Source of the DNA: Gammaproteobacteria bacterium
Lineage (GTDB): Bacteria > Pseudomonadota > Gammaproteobacteria > Steroidobacterales > Steroidobacteraceae
DNA: 6,285 nucleotides
Reading direction: 5' to 3'
NCBI GenBank assembly: GCA_028293775.1
Contig: JAQGOD010000018.1
Location: forward strand, 1-6,285
In this document: positions 1-6,285 of the stretch, one piece after another
Position numbering within the stretch: position 1 is the stretch's first letter
How the letters are laid out: the number at the start of each line of letters is the position of its first letter
Translations under genes and position numbers: made by a program
Notes under the pieces: model-generated
The model's database searches: none
The model's input: only the letters and a program-made list of their open reading frames with translations
Told to the model about the DNA's origin: nothing

Positions 1-934
1 GGCCTTCGGCATCCGTGTTGCCCACTTCGACGGTGAGACCTTTGCGCGTAGAGAGCACATCGCCGGGGCGGTATGCATTGCCGCTGATGGCATTTTCAAC
101 TGCCGGCAGCAGCACGCGCAGTTGGGCCCGAAGCCTCGCGCTCATGAGCATGTGCGCGAGGGACAAGGCAATGGCCGCGCCGCCCATGTCTTTTTTCATG
201 AGCGCCATGCCGGCGGCGGCCTTGATATCCAGACCGCCGCTGTCGAAACAGACTCCCTTTCCGATCAGAATCACGGTCGGTAAGGCGTTGCCGCCTGACG
301 GTGCCCAGCGAAGCTCGATGAAGCGCGGCGCGGCGCTGCTCGCACGCCCCACGGCGTGAATGGCCGGGAAATTTTCCGACAACAGCTCCTCGCCAACCCA
401 TTCCTTGAATTTTGCACCGTGACGCTCGGCAACCTGACGCGCCGCAGCAGCCAATTGCGCCGGGCCAAAATCGCCGGCGGGCGTATTGATCCAGTCGCGC
501 GCCATGCGCAGCGACTCGGCGGCCCGGGTAACGAAGGCCGGATCCGCGTTTGACGGGCACTCGAGGCTCGCAGCCTCGCTCTTCGATGGGCGGTAGCGAT
601 CGAAACGATACGCACCATAAGAAAACCCGAGCGCCAATTGAGTTGCCTCCGATGAGCTGAAGTCCTGCATCAACCGGTAGCGACGCGGCGGTAATCGCTC
701 GGCCAAGCCTGCCGCGTGCCAAAGCGATAACTCGGCGCGCTTGCCCAAGCCACCGACAGCCGCAGCGAGACCGCCCTCGGAGCTCGGCAAGAGTACGACC
801 CGATGCTTCTCTGCTTTGAAGTTTTGCTCGAGCAGCCATTGGCGCGCGGGCTGCGGTTGCGCAGTGCGCCAGGCTTCCAGCTCATCTTCGTAAAGCAACC
901 ATAACGGTACAAACACTTGCTCACCGACATTCAT
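1..934 (-). CDS. M17-family leucyl aminopeptidase, C-terminus cut off by window edge
   Basis: Cytosolic metallo-exopeptidase that removes N-terminal residues from peptides (family knowledge). 311 codons are visible on the minus strand with no stop. The protein has a variable N-terminal region (about 1-140) followed by the conserved M17 catalytic domain. Visible motifs are GKGVCFDSGGLDIK (225-238), MKKDMGGAA (246-254) and NTDAEG (306-311, at the very edge). They supply the expected two-metal ligands Lys226, Asp231, Asp249, Asp308 and Glu310, plus the likely catalytic Lys238. The second catalytic residue, the Arg after NTDAEG, and about 150 residues lie outside. The start at 934 is preceded by a weak GAGAAG (940-945) five bases upstream. 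An in-frame ATG at 958, with AAGGA about 11 bases ahead, would add MQRSREVF and cannot be excluded. The N-terminal region looks unlike E. coli PepA, so it may belong to the shorter 'leucyl aminopeptidase family protein' group. It is transcribed divergently from ilvC. Family assignment is firm; exact substrate preference is unknown. Confidence 0.93.
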   Translation of the reverse strand, partial: MNVGEQVFVPLWLLYEDELEAWRTAQPQPARQWLLEQNFKAEKHRVVLLPSSEGGLAAAVGGLGKRAELSLWHAAGLAERLPPRRYRLMQDFSSSEATQLALGFSYGAYRFDRYRPSKSEAASLECPSNADPAFVTRAAESLRMARDWINTPAGDFGPAQLAAAARQVAERHGAKFKEWVGEELLSENFPAIHAVGRASSAAPRFIELRWAPSGGNALPTVILIGKGVCFDSGGLDIKAAAGMALMKKDMGGAAIALSLAHMLMSARLRAQLRVLLPAVENAISGNAYRPGDVLSTRKGLTVEVGNTDAEG

Positions 935-972
935 GAAAACTTCTCGCGAGCGCTGCATAGCCCTGGAATTCC

Positions 973-1001
973 TTGCATCATAAGAGATTCTGTGGTGCTA
1001 T
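973..1001 (+). promoter_or_regulatory. possible sigma-70 promoter for ilvC-leuCDB
   Basis: TTGCAT (973-978) and TGCTAT (996-1001) are separated by 17 bases. TGG sits immediately ahead of the second hexamer, giving an extended -10 (TGn). Each hexamer matches its consensus at only three of six positions, so this is a modest candidate. It would place the transcript start near 1008 and give a leader of roughly 112 bases that contains the hairpin at 1041-1080. No operator for a named regulator was recognised. Confidence 0.3.
977..982 (-). promoter_or_regulatory. possible -10 box for the aminopeptidase gene
   Basis: On the minus strand these bases read TATGAT, five of six matches to the sigma-70 -10 consensus. 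No convincing -35 hexamer lies 16-18 bases upstream (about 1000-1005 reads TCAAAT). If real, transcription would begin near 970. That leaves about 36 bases before the ATG at 934 but only about 12 before the alternative ATG at 958, which favours the start at 934. The element lies within the candidate promoter of ilvC on the other strand. Inference only. Confidence 0.22.
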
Positions 1002-1040
1002 TTGATGCTGTTTAACAAAGATGTTTAAGCGTCATTTTCA

Positions 1041-1080
1041 AGACCCCGCTTAAGGCCGCGAACGTCTTTAAGCGGGGTCT
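1041..1080 (+). promoter_or_regulatory. perfect 13-bp inverted repeat (hairpin) in the ilvC leader
   Basis: AGACCCCGCTTAA (1041-1053) and TTAAGCGGGGTCT (1068-1080) are exact reverse complements separated by 14 bases. As RNA this is a very stable stem. It is not followed by a T-run on the plus strand (next bases CGCGTTTCAT), nor is there a T-run beyond it on the minus strand, so it does not look like a classical intrinsic terminator in either direction. Its place between a candidate promoter and the ilvC ribosome binding site suggests leader regulation, mRNA protection, a binding site for a dimeric regulator, or a dispersed genomic repeat. The repeat itself is certain; the function is not. Confidence 0.6.
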
Positions 1081-1106
1081 CGCGTTTCATGGGTTTGTTT
1101 AAGATC

Positions 1107-1111
1107 AGGAG
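1107..1111 (+). promoter_or_regulatory. ribosome binding site of ilvC
   Basis: AGGAG stands eight bases ahead of the ATG at 1120. It is the only strong Shine-Dalgarno sequence in the window and fixes the ilvC start. The downstream operon genes have weak or no obvious site, which fits translational coupling. Confidence 0.85.
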
Positions 1112-1119
1112 ATTTTAGA

Positions 1120-2112
1120 ATGCGTTTGTATTCGCAAAAAGACGTCGACAAGAAAGCGCTGCGAGGAGCGCGCATCGCGGTTCTCGGCTATGGCAGCCAG
1201 GGACGCGCGCATGCGCTTAACCTGCGCGATAGCGGATTCGACGTGGTGGTCGGCGTGCGCAAGGGCGATAGTTGGACCAAGGCGAAAAAAGACGGATTGC
1301 GGGTCTCCGAGCCGCGCTCGGCGGTGGCCGGGGCGCAACTCGTGGCGATGCTGGTCCCCGATTTGACGCAAAAGCCGCTGTATGCAGAATTGAAAACCGT
1401 GATTGAGAAAGGTGCGACGTTGCTTTTCGCTCACGGTTTCAACATCCACTTCAAGCAGATCAAACCACGCAAGGATTTGGATGTGGTGCTGATCGCGCCT
1501 AAGGGACCTGGGGATTTGGTGAGGCGCCAGTATCAGCAAGGCCGGGGTGTGCCTTGTCTGATTGCGGTCGCGCAAGATCCCTCCAAGCGCGCAAAGGCGA
1601 AGGCCTTGGCGTACGCCGATGGGATCGGCGGCACACGCGGCGGCGTGCTCGAGACGACCTTTGCCGAGGAAACCGAAACCGATCTGTTCGGCGAACAAGC
1701 CGTGCTGTGCGGCGGCGCCACGGAACTAGTGGTCAAGGGCTACGAGACCTTGGTGGAAGCAGGTTATCAACCTGCGGTGGCGTATTATGAGTGTCTGCAT
1801 GAACTAAAGCTGATCGTGGACCTCTTACACGAGGGCGGCATCACCAAAATGCACCGCTTTATCAGCGAGACCGCCAAGTACGGCGATTTGACCCGTGGGC
1901 CGCGGGTCGTCAACAAGGCCACCAAAAAGGAAATGCGCAAGATCCTAACCGAAATTCAGCAAGGGAAATTCGCACGCCAGTGGATCGCCGAGAACAAGAG
2001 CGGGCGGCGCAAGTACTCGAAACTGTTGAAAGCGGATTTGACCCACTCCATCGAGAAGGTTGGGGCTCAGCTGCGCGCACGCATGCCGTGGCTGGAAGCG
2101 GACAAGAGCTGA
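1120..2112 (+). CDS. ilvC: ketol-acid reductoisomerase (class I)
   Basis: Converts 2-acetolactate and 2-aceto-2-hydroxybutyrate into dihydroxy acids in valine, isoleucine and leucine synthesis, using NAD(P)H and Mg2+ (established). The protein is 330 residues, the usual class I size. An N-terminal Rossmann domain carries GYGSQG (23-28), HGFNIH (105-110) and APKGPG (126-131), with active-site His105 and Lys128. The knotted C-terminal domain carries the metal/substrate residues Asp188 and Glu192 ([14 protein letters not shown]), Glu224 and Glu228 ([14 protein letters not shown]) and Ser249, all present. The family's C-terminal IEKVG...RMPWL (311-325) is intact. The start is set by AGGAG at 1107-1111. 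It is first in an operon with leuCDB; leuC follows after 7 bases. One oddity is the loop after the second beta strand, VRKGDSW (46-52). It is one residue shorter than the common class I version and has Asp50 where NADP-phosphate contacts are usually made (see findings). Confidence 0.97.
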   Translation: MRLYSQKDVDKKALRGARIAVLGYGSQGRAHALNLRDSGFDVVVGVRKGDSWTKAKKDGLRVSEPRSAVAGAQLVAMLVPDLTQKPLYAELKTVIEKGATLLFAHGFNIHFKQIKPRKDLDVVLIAPKGPGDLVRRQYQQGRGVPCLIAVAQDPSKRAKAKALAYADGIGGTRGGVLETTFAEETETDLFGEQAVLCGGATELVVKGYETLVEAGYQPAVAYYECLHELKLIVDLLHEGGITKMHRFISETAKYGDLTRGPRVVNKATKKEMRKILTEIQQGKFARQWIAENKSGRRKYSKLLKADLTHSIEKVGAQLRARMPWLEADKS

Positions 2113-2119
2113 AGAAACC

Positions 2120-3520
2120 ATGCCGGCGCGCACGTTATTCGACAAGCTCTGGAGTGCCCATGAGGTCGTGGCCGAAACGCCCGACACGCCGGCGGTGCTG
2201 TATGTTGATTTGCACTTGGCGCATGAAGTAACCACGCCGCAGGCATTTAGCATGTTAAGGGCGCGGGGGCTCAAGGTTCGCAGGCCGGATCGCACCCTGG
2301 CGACCATGGATCATTCAACGCCCACCCAGAGTGAGCAAGTGTTCGGCCGCGTGCCCATCAAAGTCGATGCGGCCGCACGCCAAGTGCGGCAGCTAGAACA
2401 AAATGCAGCGGAATTCGGCGTCGAGCTTTTCGGCATGCAGGATGCGCGCCGCGGCATCGTGCACATTATCGGTCCCGAGCTTGGCTGTACTCAGCCTGGA
2501 ATGACCATTGTCTGCGGAGACAGCCATACCAGCACCCATGGCGCCTTTGGCGCCCTCGCCTTCGGTATCGGGACCAGCGAAGTCGGCTATGTGCTTGCGA
2601 CACAGACCTTGCTGCAACGCAAGCCCAAGACTTTCGCGCTCAACATCGAGGGGCAATTGCATCCGGGCGTCAGTGCGAAGGACTTGATCTTGAGCATTAT
2701 CGGCAAGATCGGCGTCTCCGGGGGAACCGGTTGCGTATTGGAGTATCGGGGCTCGGCGGTACGCGCCATGTCCATGGAAGAGCGCATGACGGTATGCAAC
2801 ATGTCGATAGAAGCCGGCGCGCGTGCCGGCATGATCGGCCCCGATGAGGTGACCTTCGAGTACTTAGCCGGTAGGCCGCGAGTACCTCAGGGAGCCGATT
2901 GGGACGCGGCTGTCGCTCGCTGGCGCACGTTCGCGACTGAGCCTGGCGCGCAATTCGACGCCCAAGTGGATATCGACGCCGCGGCCATCGAACCGATGAT
3001 CACCTACGGCACCAATCCAGGCATGGTGGTGCCGATCGGCTCGGCAATTCCCGAGCGCCAAGGCGATGCGGTTTTTGACAAAGCGATGAGCTACATGGGA
3101 TTTCGCAGCGGCGAGGGCATGCTCGGCAAACCTGTGAACGTGGTCTTCATCGGCAGTTGTACCAACGGACGGCTGGATGATCTGCAGGCAGCTGCGCGGA
3201 TACTCAAAGGCCGCAAGGTGGCACCCGGGGTGCACCTGCTCATTGTGCCAGGATCACAGCAGATAAAAAAACAGGCCGAGGCCGCAGGACTGGCGGACAT
3301 TTTCAGGGCGGCCGGCGCCGACTGGCGCGAGTCCGGCTGCTCGATGTGTCTTGGCATGAATGGCGACACGGTCGCCGCCGGGCAGTATTCGGTCAGCACC
3401 AGCAACCGCAATTTCGAGGGTCGTCAGGGAAAAGGCGCGCGAACTTTGCTGGCCAGTCCGCTGACGGCCGCCGCCTGCGCAGTCAAAGGCCGCATCGCGG
3501 ACCCGCGTGAGTTGCTCTGA
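2120..3520 (+). CDS. leuC: 3-isopropylmalate dehydratase large subunit
   Basis: The large subunit of isopropylmalate isomerase carries the [4Fe-4S] cluster and, with LeuD, interconverts 2- and 3-isopropylmalate in leucine synthesis (family knowledge). It is 466 residues, the same length as E. coli LeuC. The three cluster ligands fall in their expected places: Cys347 (FIGSCTNGR) and Cys407/Cys410 (GCSMCLGMN). Other aconitase-family signatures are MDHSTPT (63-69), [19 protein letters not shown] (133-151) and the substrate-binding [10 protein letters not shown] (428-437). The ATG at 2120 gives the typical N-terminus [11 protein letters not shown]. The frame stays open upstream to an ATG at 2060, but that would overlap ilvC by 53 bases and add an unrelated 20-residue leader, so it was rejected. 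The gap from the ilvC stop is 7 bases with only a weak GAAGA ahead of the start, so coupling to ilvC translation is likely. It overlaps leuD by one base. Confidence 0.97.
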   Translation: MPARTLFDKLWSAHEVVAETPDTPAVLYVDLHLAHEVTTPQAFSMLRARGLKVRRPDRTLATMDHSTPTQSEQVFGRVPIKVDAAARQVRQLEQNAAEFGVELFGMQDARRGIVHIIGPELGCTQPGMTIVCGDSHTSTHGAFGALAFGIGTSEVGYVLATQTLLQRKPKTFALNIEGQLHPGVSAKDLILSIIGKIGVSGGTGCVLEYRGSAVRAMSMEERMTVCNMSIEAGARAGMIGPDEVTFEYLAGRPRVPQGADWDAAVARWRTFATEPGAQFDAQVDIDAAAIEPMITYGTNPGMVVPIGSAIPERQGDAVFDKAMSYMGFRSGEGMLGKPVNVVFIGSCTNGRLDDLQAAARILKGRKVAPGVHLLIVPGSQQIKKQAEAAGLADIFRAAGADWRESGCSMCLGMNGDTVAAGQYSVSTSNRNFEGRQGKGARTLLASPLTAAACAVKGRIADPRELL

Positions 3521-4095
3521 TGCAACCGATCCGGCGCATCACATCGAAAACCGTCGTCATCGGTTCGAGCGACATCGATACCGATCAGATTATCCCGGCT
3601 CGGTTCTTGACCACGACCACCAAGGAGGGCCTGGGCAAGCAGCTGTTTGCGGATTGGCGCTATCAGTCGGACGGCTCCCCGAAGGAGGACTTCGTGCTCA
3701 ATCGTCCCGAAGCCCGCGGCGCCGAAATTCTCGTGGCGGGCCGAAATTTCGGCTGCGGGTCTTCGCGCGAACATGCGCCATGGGCGCTCCTGGACTATGG
3801 CTTTCGGGCGGTTATCAGCACTGAAATTGCCGACATATTCCGCGGCAATTCCCTGATCAATGGCTTGCTCCCCGTGGTCGTGGATGAGCCGACGTCCCAA
3901 TGGTTGCTGCATCATCCCGGCGCACAGGTAGACATCGATCTTGAATCCCTTCGACTGACACTGCCGACAGGCGCTTCGGTGGCGTTTCCGATCGAGCCGT
4001 TTGCACGCCACTGTCTCTTGAACGGCGTGGATGAACTCGGCTATCTGCTCAGCAAGCTGCGCGACATCGAACGCTTCGAGGCGGCGCGCGCCTAG
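3520..4095 (+). CDS. leuD: 3-isopropylmalate dehydratase small subunit
   Basis: The small (swivel-domain) subunit completes the isopropylmalate isomerase active site with LeuC. It is 191 residues, about ten shorter than E. coli LeuD, with the difference mostly at the C-terminus. Conserved blocks are [15 protein letters not shown] (16-30), FADWRY (43-48) and the family signature [17 protein letters not shown] (74-90), followed by [16 protein letters not shown] (103-118) and FARHCLLNG (161-169). All are intact. Its ATG overlaps the leuC TGA by one base (TGATG), a stop-start arrangement that points to translational coupling and balanced subunit synthesis; no clear separate ribosome binding site is seen. 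A perfect 14-bp palindrome (3740-3753) lies in the codons of the signature motif. Confidence 0.96.
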   Translation: MQPIRRITSKTVVIGSSDIDTDQIIPARFLTTTTKEGLGKQLFADWRYQSDGSPKEDFVLNRPEARGAEILVAGRNFGCGSSREHAPWALLDYGFRAVISTEIADIFRGNSLINGLLPVVVDEPTSQWLLHHPGAQVDIDLESLRLTLPTGASVAFPIEPFARHCLLNGVDELGYLLSKLRDIERFEAARA

Positions 4096-5154
4096 ATGGA
4101 AGCCCTGATTGCCGTACTCGCCGGCGATGGCATCGGCGCCGAAGTCACCGCGGAGGCGGTGCGTGCCCTCGAGAAAATAGGCGCGCGTTTCGCCCATCGC
4201 TTCGTATTCGAATCTGCATTGCTCGGCGGCGCGGCCATTGATGCCACCGGTGATCCGCTGCCGCCGGCCACGCTGTCGCTGGCAACGCGCGCCGATGCGG
4301 TCCTGTTGGGTGCCGTCGGGGGTCCCAAGTGGTCCGACCCGAGCGCCTCGGTTCGGCCCGAACAGGGTTTACTGCGGCTGCGCAAGGAATTGGGGCTGTT
4401 CGCCAATCTGCGTCCTGTTGTGCCTCATCCCGCGGTGCTCGACGCCTCGCCGATCAAGGCTGAATTGCTGCGCGGCGTGGATATCATGGTAGTGCGCGAA
4501 CTTACCGGCGGCATCTATTTCGGCGAGAAAACCCGCAGCGCCACCGAGGCTTCTGATCTGTGCCGCTACAGCCTCACGGAGATAGAACGCGTGGTGAGGC
4601 TTGCCGCCGCGCTGGCCCGGGCGCGCCGAAAAAAATTGACCTCCGTGGATAAAGCCAACGTGCTCGAGACGTCTCGCCTGTGGCGCATGACGGTGAACCG
4701 TATTCTGCCCAGCGAATTTCCTGACGTGGCGTTCGAGCATATGTTGGTGGACTCGGCCGCCATGCACCTGTTGCAAAACCCCCGCGCCTTCGATGTGATC
4801 GTGACCGAAAACATGTTCGGCGACATTCTCACCGATGAAGCGTCGATGCTTGCCGGGTCCTTGGGACTGTTGCCGTCCGCCTCGCTGAATGCCGGCGGGC
4901 GCGGCGGGTTATTCGAGCCGATTCACGGTTCGGCGCCGGACATCGCGGGCCGCGGAATCGCAAACCCCTATGCTGCCATCCTTAGCGCTGCGATGTTATT
5001 GCGCTATTCGCTGCAATTGGAGCCGGAAGCAAGAGCGCTTGAAGCAGCGGTGAACCAGGCGATCGCCGGCGGGGCACTCACCGCCGATATCTGCTCTGCC
5101 GCCAAGCCGCTTACGACGCGTGCCGCCGCAGATGCGGTTTTGGCTGCGCTTTAG
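4096..5154 (+). CDS. leuB: 3-isopropylmalate dehydrogenase
   Basis: NAD-dependent oxidative decarboxylation of 3-isopropylmalate to 2-oxoisocaproate, the third step of the leucine branch (established). At 352 residues it is normal for the family. Expected residues are present: GDGIG (10-14), substrate Arg96, Arg106 and Arg134, catalytic Tyr141 (GGIYFGEKT) and Lys186 (SVDKANVL), and metal ligands Asp219, Asp243 and Asp247 ([13 protein letters not shown]). The cofactor loop [17 protein letters not shown] (278-294) is the NAD-type isopropylmalate form, which separates it from isocitrate dehydrogenase. Its ATG directly abuts the leuD TAG with no gap. The nearest purine-rich stretch, GAGG at 4078-4081, is 14 bases away, so coupling is likely. 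It is the last gene of the operon, and its final 44 bases overlap the 3' end of the opposing metB gene. Confidence 0.97.
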   Translation: MEALIAVLAGDGIGAEVTAEAVRALEKIGARFAHRFVFESALLGGAAIDATGDPLPPATLSLATRADAVLLGAVGGPKWSDPSASVRPEQGLLRLRKELGLFANLRPVVPHPAVLDASPIKAELLRGVDIMVVRELTGGIYFGEKTRSATEASDLCRYSLTEIERVVRLAAALARARRKKLTSVDKANVLETSRLWRMTVNRILPSEFPDVAFEHMLVDSAAMHLLQNPRAFDVIVTENMFGDILTDEASMLAGSLGLLPSASLNAGGRGGLFEPIHGSAPDIAGRGIANPYAAILSAAMLLRYSLQLEPEARALEAAVNQAIAGGALTADICSAAKPLTTRAAADAVLAAL

Positions 5155-6285
5155 CGGCGCGCGTAAGACCCGCTTCCAGATCCGCCAATAGATCCACATG
5201 GTCCTCGATACCCACCGAGACCCGCAGCAGCGCGGCGCTGATTCCGGCCCGAGATCTCGCCGATTCCTCCATTCCCGCATGCGTCATGCTGGCCGGGTGG
5301 GCAATGAGACTTTCAACGCCGCCGAGTGATTCGGCAAGCGTGAAGCATTGCAGACCCGATAGAAAGGCCCCAATGGCGGCTTCTCCGCCGGCGAGCTCGA
5401 AGCTCAGCATCGCACCGAAGCTGCTTTGTTGGCGGCACGCGATCTCGTGCCCCGGATTATCGGCGAGTCCGGGATAGTAAACGCGCTGCACCTGCGGATG
5501 ATCGGTTAGAAACCGCACGACATGCGCGGCGTTTTCGGCGTGAACCCTCATCCGCGCATGCAGACTGCGGATACCTCGCAGGGTAAGAAAGCTGTCGAAT
5601 GGCGATCCGGTGACGCCCATGGCATTGGCCCACCACGCCACGCTTTGATGCAATTCCTTCGTTGCTGCGATGACTGCGCCGCCCACCACATCGCTGTGGC
5701 CATTCAGATACTTCGTGGTCGAATGCAACACAAAATCCGCACCCAGCGACAGCGGTCGCTGCCAGATCGGCGACAAGAAGGTGTTGTCCACCGCCGTCAA
5801 CGCGCCCGCCGTATGGGATGCATCGCAGATCGCGCGAATATCCACCACCCGCAGCAACGGATTGCTGGGTGTCTCGATCCACACCAGTTTCGGTTTCGCC
5901 TCGAGCGCCTTCCTAAGCTCGGGCAGATTGCCTTGGTCGACGAAATCAACGGCCAGGTTGCCCTTCGCATGCAGCGCAGTCAGCAAGCGATACGTGCCGC
6001 CGTAGCAGTCGTGCGGGGCCACGACGCGCGCCCCAGCGGGTAAGTCCGCCAGGATCAATGACACGGCCGCCAAGCCGGTGCAGGTCACGACCGCGCCGGC
6101 GCCGCCTTCGAGATCGCTGAGCGCCTCCGCGAGCAGATCACGCGTCGGGTTGCCCGAACGCGTGTAGTCGTATTTACGAGGTTGACGATAACTTTCGAAA
6201 GCAAAATTCGTCGACAAATAAATCGGCGGCACCACCGAACCGTGATGCGGATCCGATTCGATACCGGCTCGGACCGAGCGGGTGG
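5111..6285 (-). CDS. metB: cystathionine gamma-synthase, first few N-terminal codons beyond window edge
   Basis: PLP-dependent transsulfuration enzyme that joins cysteine to an activated homoserine (O-succinyl or O-acetyl) to form cystathionine on the way to methionine (family knowledge). 390 codons are visible. The reading frame continues past the GTG at 6233-6235 to the edge as [16 protein letters not shown], the typical family N-terminus, so perhaps 5-10 residues are missing and that GTG is an internal valine. Motifs in visible numbering: [12 protein letters not shown] (38-49), HDCYGG (91-96), VDNTFLSP with Asp166 and Asn167, [16 protein letters not shown] with PLP lysine 191, SLGGVESL (319-326) and substrate Arg354 ([10 protein letters not shown]). 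HDCYGG and the WWAN..GVTG..FDS..LRG block resemble E. coli MetB more than cystathionine beta- or gamma-lyases. An O-succinylhomoserine sulfhydrylase role cannot be ruled out from sequence. The tail runs about 11 residues past the E. coli protein and is encoded by the overlap with leuB. The promoter lies outside. Confidence 0.9.
   Translation of the reverse strand, partial: TRSVRAGIESDPHHGSVVPPIYLSTNFAFESYRQPRKYDYTRSGNPTRDLLAEALSDLEGGAGAVVTCTGLAAVSLILADLPAGARVVAPHDCYGGTYRLLTALHAKGNLAVDFVDQGNLPELRKALEAKPKLVWIETPSNPLLRVVDIRAICDASHTAGALTAVDNTFLSPIWQRPLSLGADFVLHSTTKYLNGHSDVVGGAVIAATKELHQSVAWWANAMGVTGSPFDSFLTLRGIRSLHARMRVHAENAAHVVRFLTDHPQVQRVYYPGLADNPGHEIACRQQSSFGAMLSFELAGGEAAIGAFLSGLQCFTLAESLGGVESLIAHPASMTHAGMEESARSRAGISAALLRVSVGIEDHVDLLADLEAGLTRAAKAQPKPHLRRHAS
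5125..5141 (+). terminator. weak terminator-like hairpin near the end of leuB
   Basis: CCGC (5126-5129) and GCGG (5134-5137) form a 4-bp stem, extendable by a G-U pair, with loop AGAT. It is followed by TTTT (5138-5141). The stem is short and lies inside leuB coding sequence, so this may be chance. It is recorded because no better terminator is visible at the leuB/metB convergence, where both genes lack non-coding sequence after their stops. Confidence 0.15.

Noticed and set aside
96..839. Minus-strand open frame of 247 codons
   Set aside because: It lies in a different frame from the aminopeptidase over the same bases. Its product is Arg-rich and resembles no family, whereas the overlapping frame carries the M17 motifs. 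It is a shadow.
965..972. GGAATTCC palindrome in the intergenic region
   Set aside because: It is an eight-base palindrome with no supporting context, and is likely chance.
1041..1080. Intrinsic transcription terminator
   Set aside because: The stem is strong, but no T-run follows on either strand and it lies between divergent genes, where a terminator is not expected unless it acts as an attenuator.
1627..1635. Variation in conserved class I positions of IlvC such as [10 protein letters not shown] (129-138)
   Set aside because: The position after GPG varies among real class I enzymes and catalytic His105 and Lys128 are intact, so this is not evidence of an inactive enzyme.
1105..1698. Minus-strand open frame of 197 codons opposite ilvC
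   Set aside because: It is antisense to a clear ketol-acid reductoisomerase and has no family resemblance.
1759..1775. 7-bp hairpin with a 3-base loop (GCAGGTT/AACCTGC) inside ilvC
   Set aside because: It encodes the invariant EAGYQP segment and is not followed by a T-run, so it is explained by coding.
2060..2119. Upstream in-frame extension of leuC
   Set aside because: It would overlap ilvC by 53 bases and add residues not found in LeuC. The ATG at 2120 gives exactly the E. coli length and cysteine numbering.
3424..4197. Minus-strand open frame of 257 codons opposite leuC, leuD and leuB
   Set aside because: It is antisense to well-supported genes, crosses two gene junctions, and has no recognisable domain or ribosome binding site. 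Long antisense frames are expected in GC-rich coding DNA.
6233..6235. GTG as the start codon of metB
   Set aside because: The frame continues upstream to the window edge with a typical cystathionine gamma-synthase N-terminus, so this is an internal valine codon.

Overview
This window holds an ordinary bacterial amino-acid biosynthesis locus: five protein genes, all intact where fully visible, in one divergent and one convergent arrangement. The GC-rich DNA, tight gene packing and the character of the ketol-acid reductoisomerase and cystathionine gamma-synthase suggest a proteobacterium. I lean weakly to a gammaproteobacterium of the Xanthomonadales/Nevskiales/Steroidobacter type, judged from remembered family sequences only. 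I see no mobile element, CRISPR array, tRNA or rRNA.

Layout. Positions 1-934 (minus strand) hold the N-terminal two thirds of an M17-family leucyl aminopeptidase that runs off the left edge. Positions 935-1119 are a 185-bp divergent intergenic region. It has candidate overlapping promoters, a perfect 13-bp inverted repeat (1041-1053 / 1068-1080) and several repeats of TGTTTAA. From 1120 to 5154 (plus strand) runs a compact operon ilvC-leuC-leuD-leuB, with junctions of 7 nt, a 1-nt overlap and 0 nt. From 5111 to the right edge (minus strand) lies metB, lacking only a few N-terminal codons; its 3' end overlaps the 3' end of leuB by 44 bp.

How the genes work together. IlvC makes the dihydroxy acids of the isoleucine/valine pathway. 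LeuCD isomerises 2-isopropylmalate to 3-isopropylmalate, and LeuB oxidises that to the leucine precursor 2-oxoisocaproate. The first committed leucine enzyme (LeuA), acetolactate synthase, dihydroxy-acid dehydratase and the transaminase are absent and must lie elsewhere. MetB belongs to methionine biosynthesis and the aminopeptidase to peptide turnover; neither is directly tied to the operon.

I did not find an obviously new system. The observations most worth a second look are the short, Asp-containing cofactor-specificity loop of IlvC, the ilvC leader with mutually exclusive pairings, and the leuB/metB tail-to-tail overlap that encodes an apparent MetB C-terminal extension.
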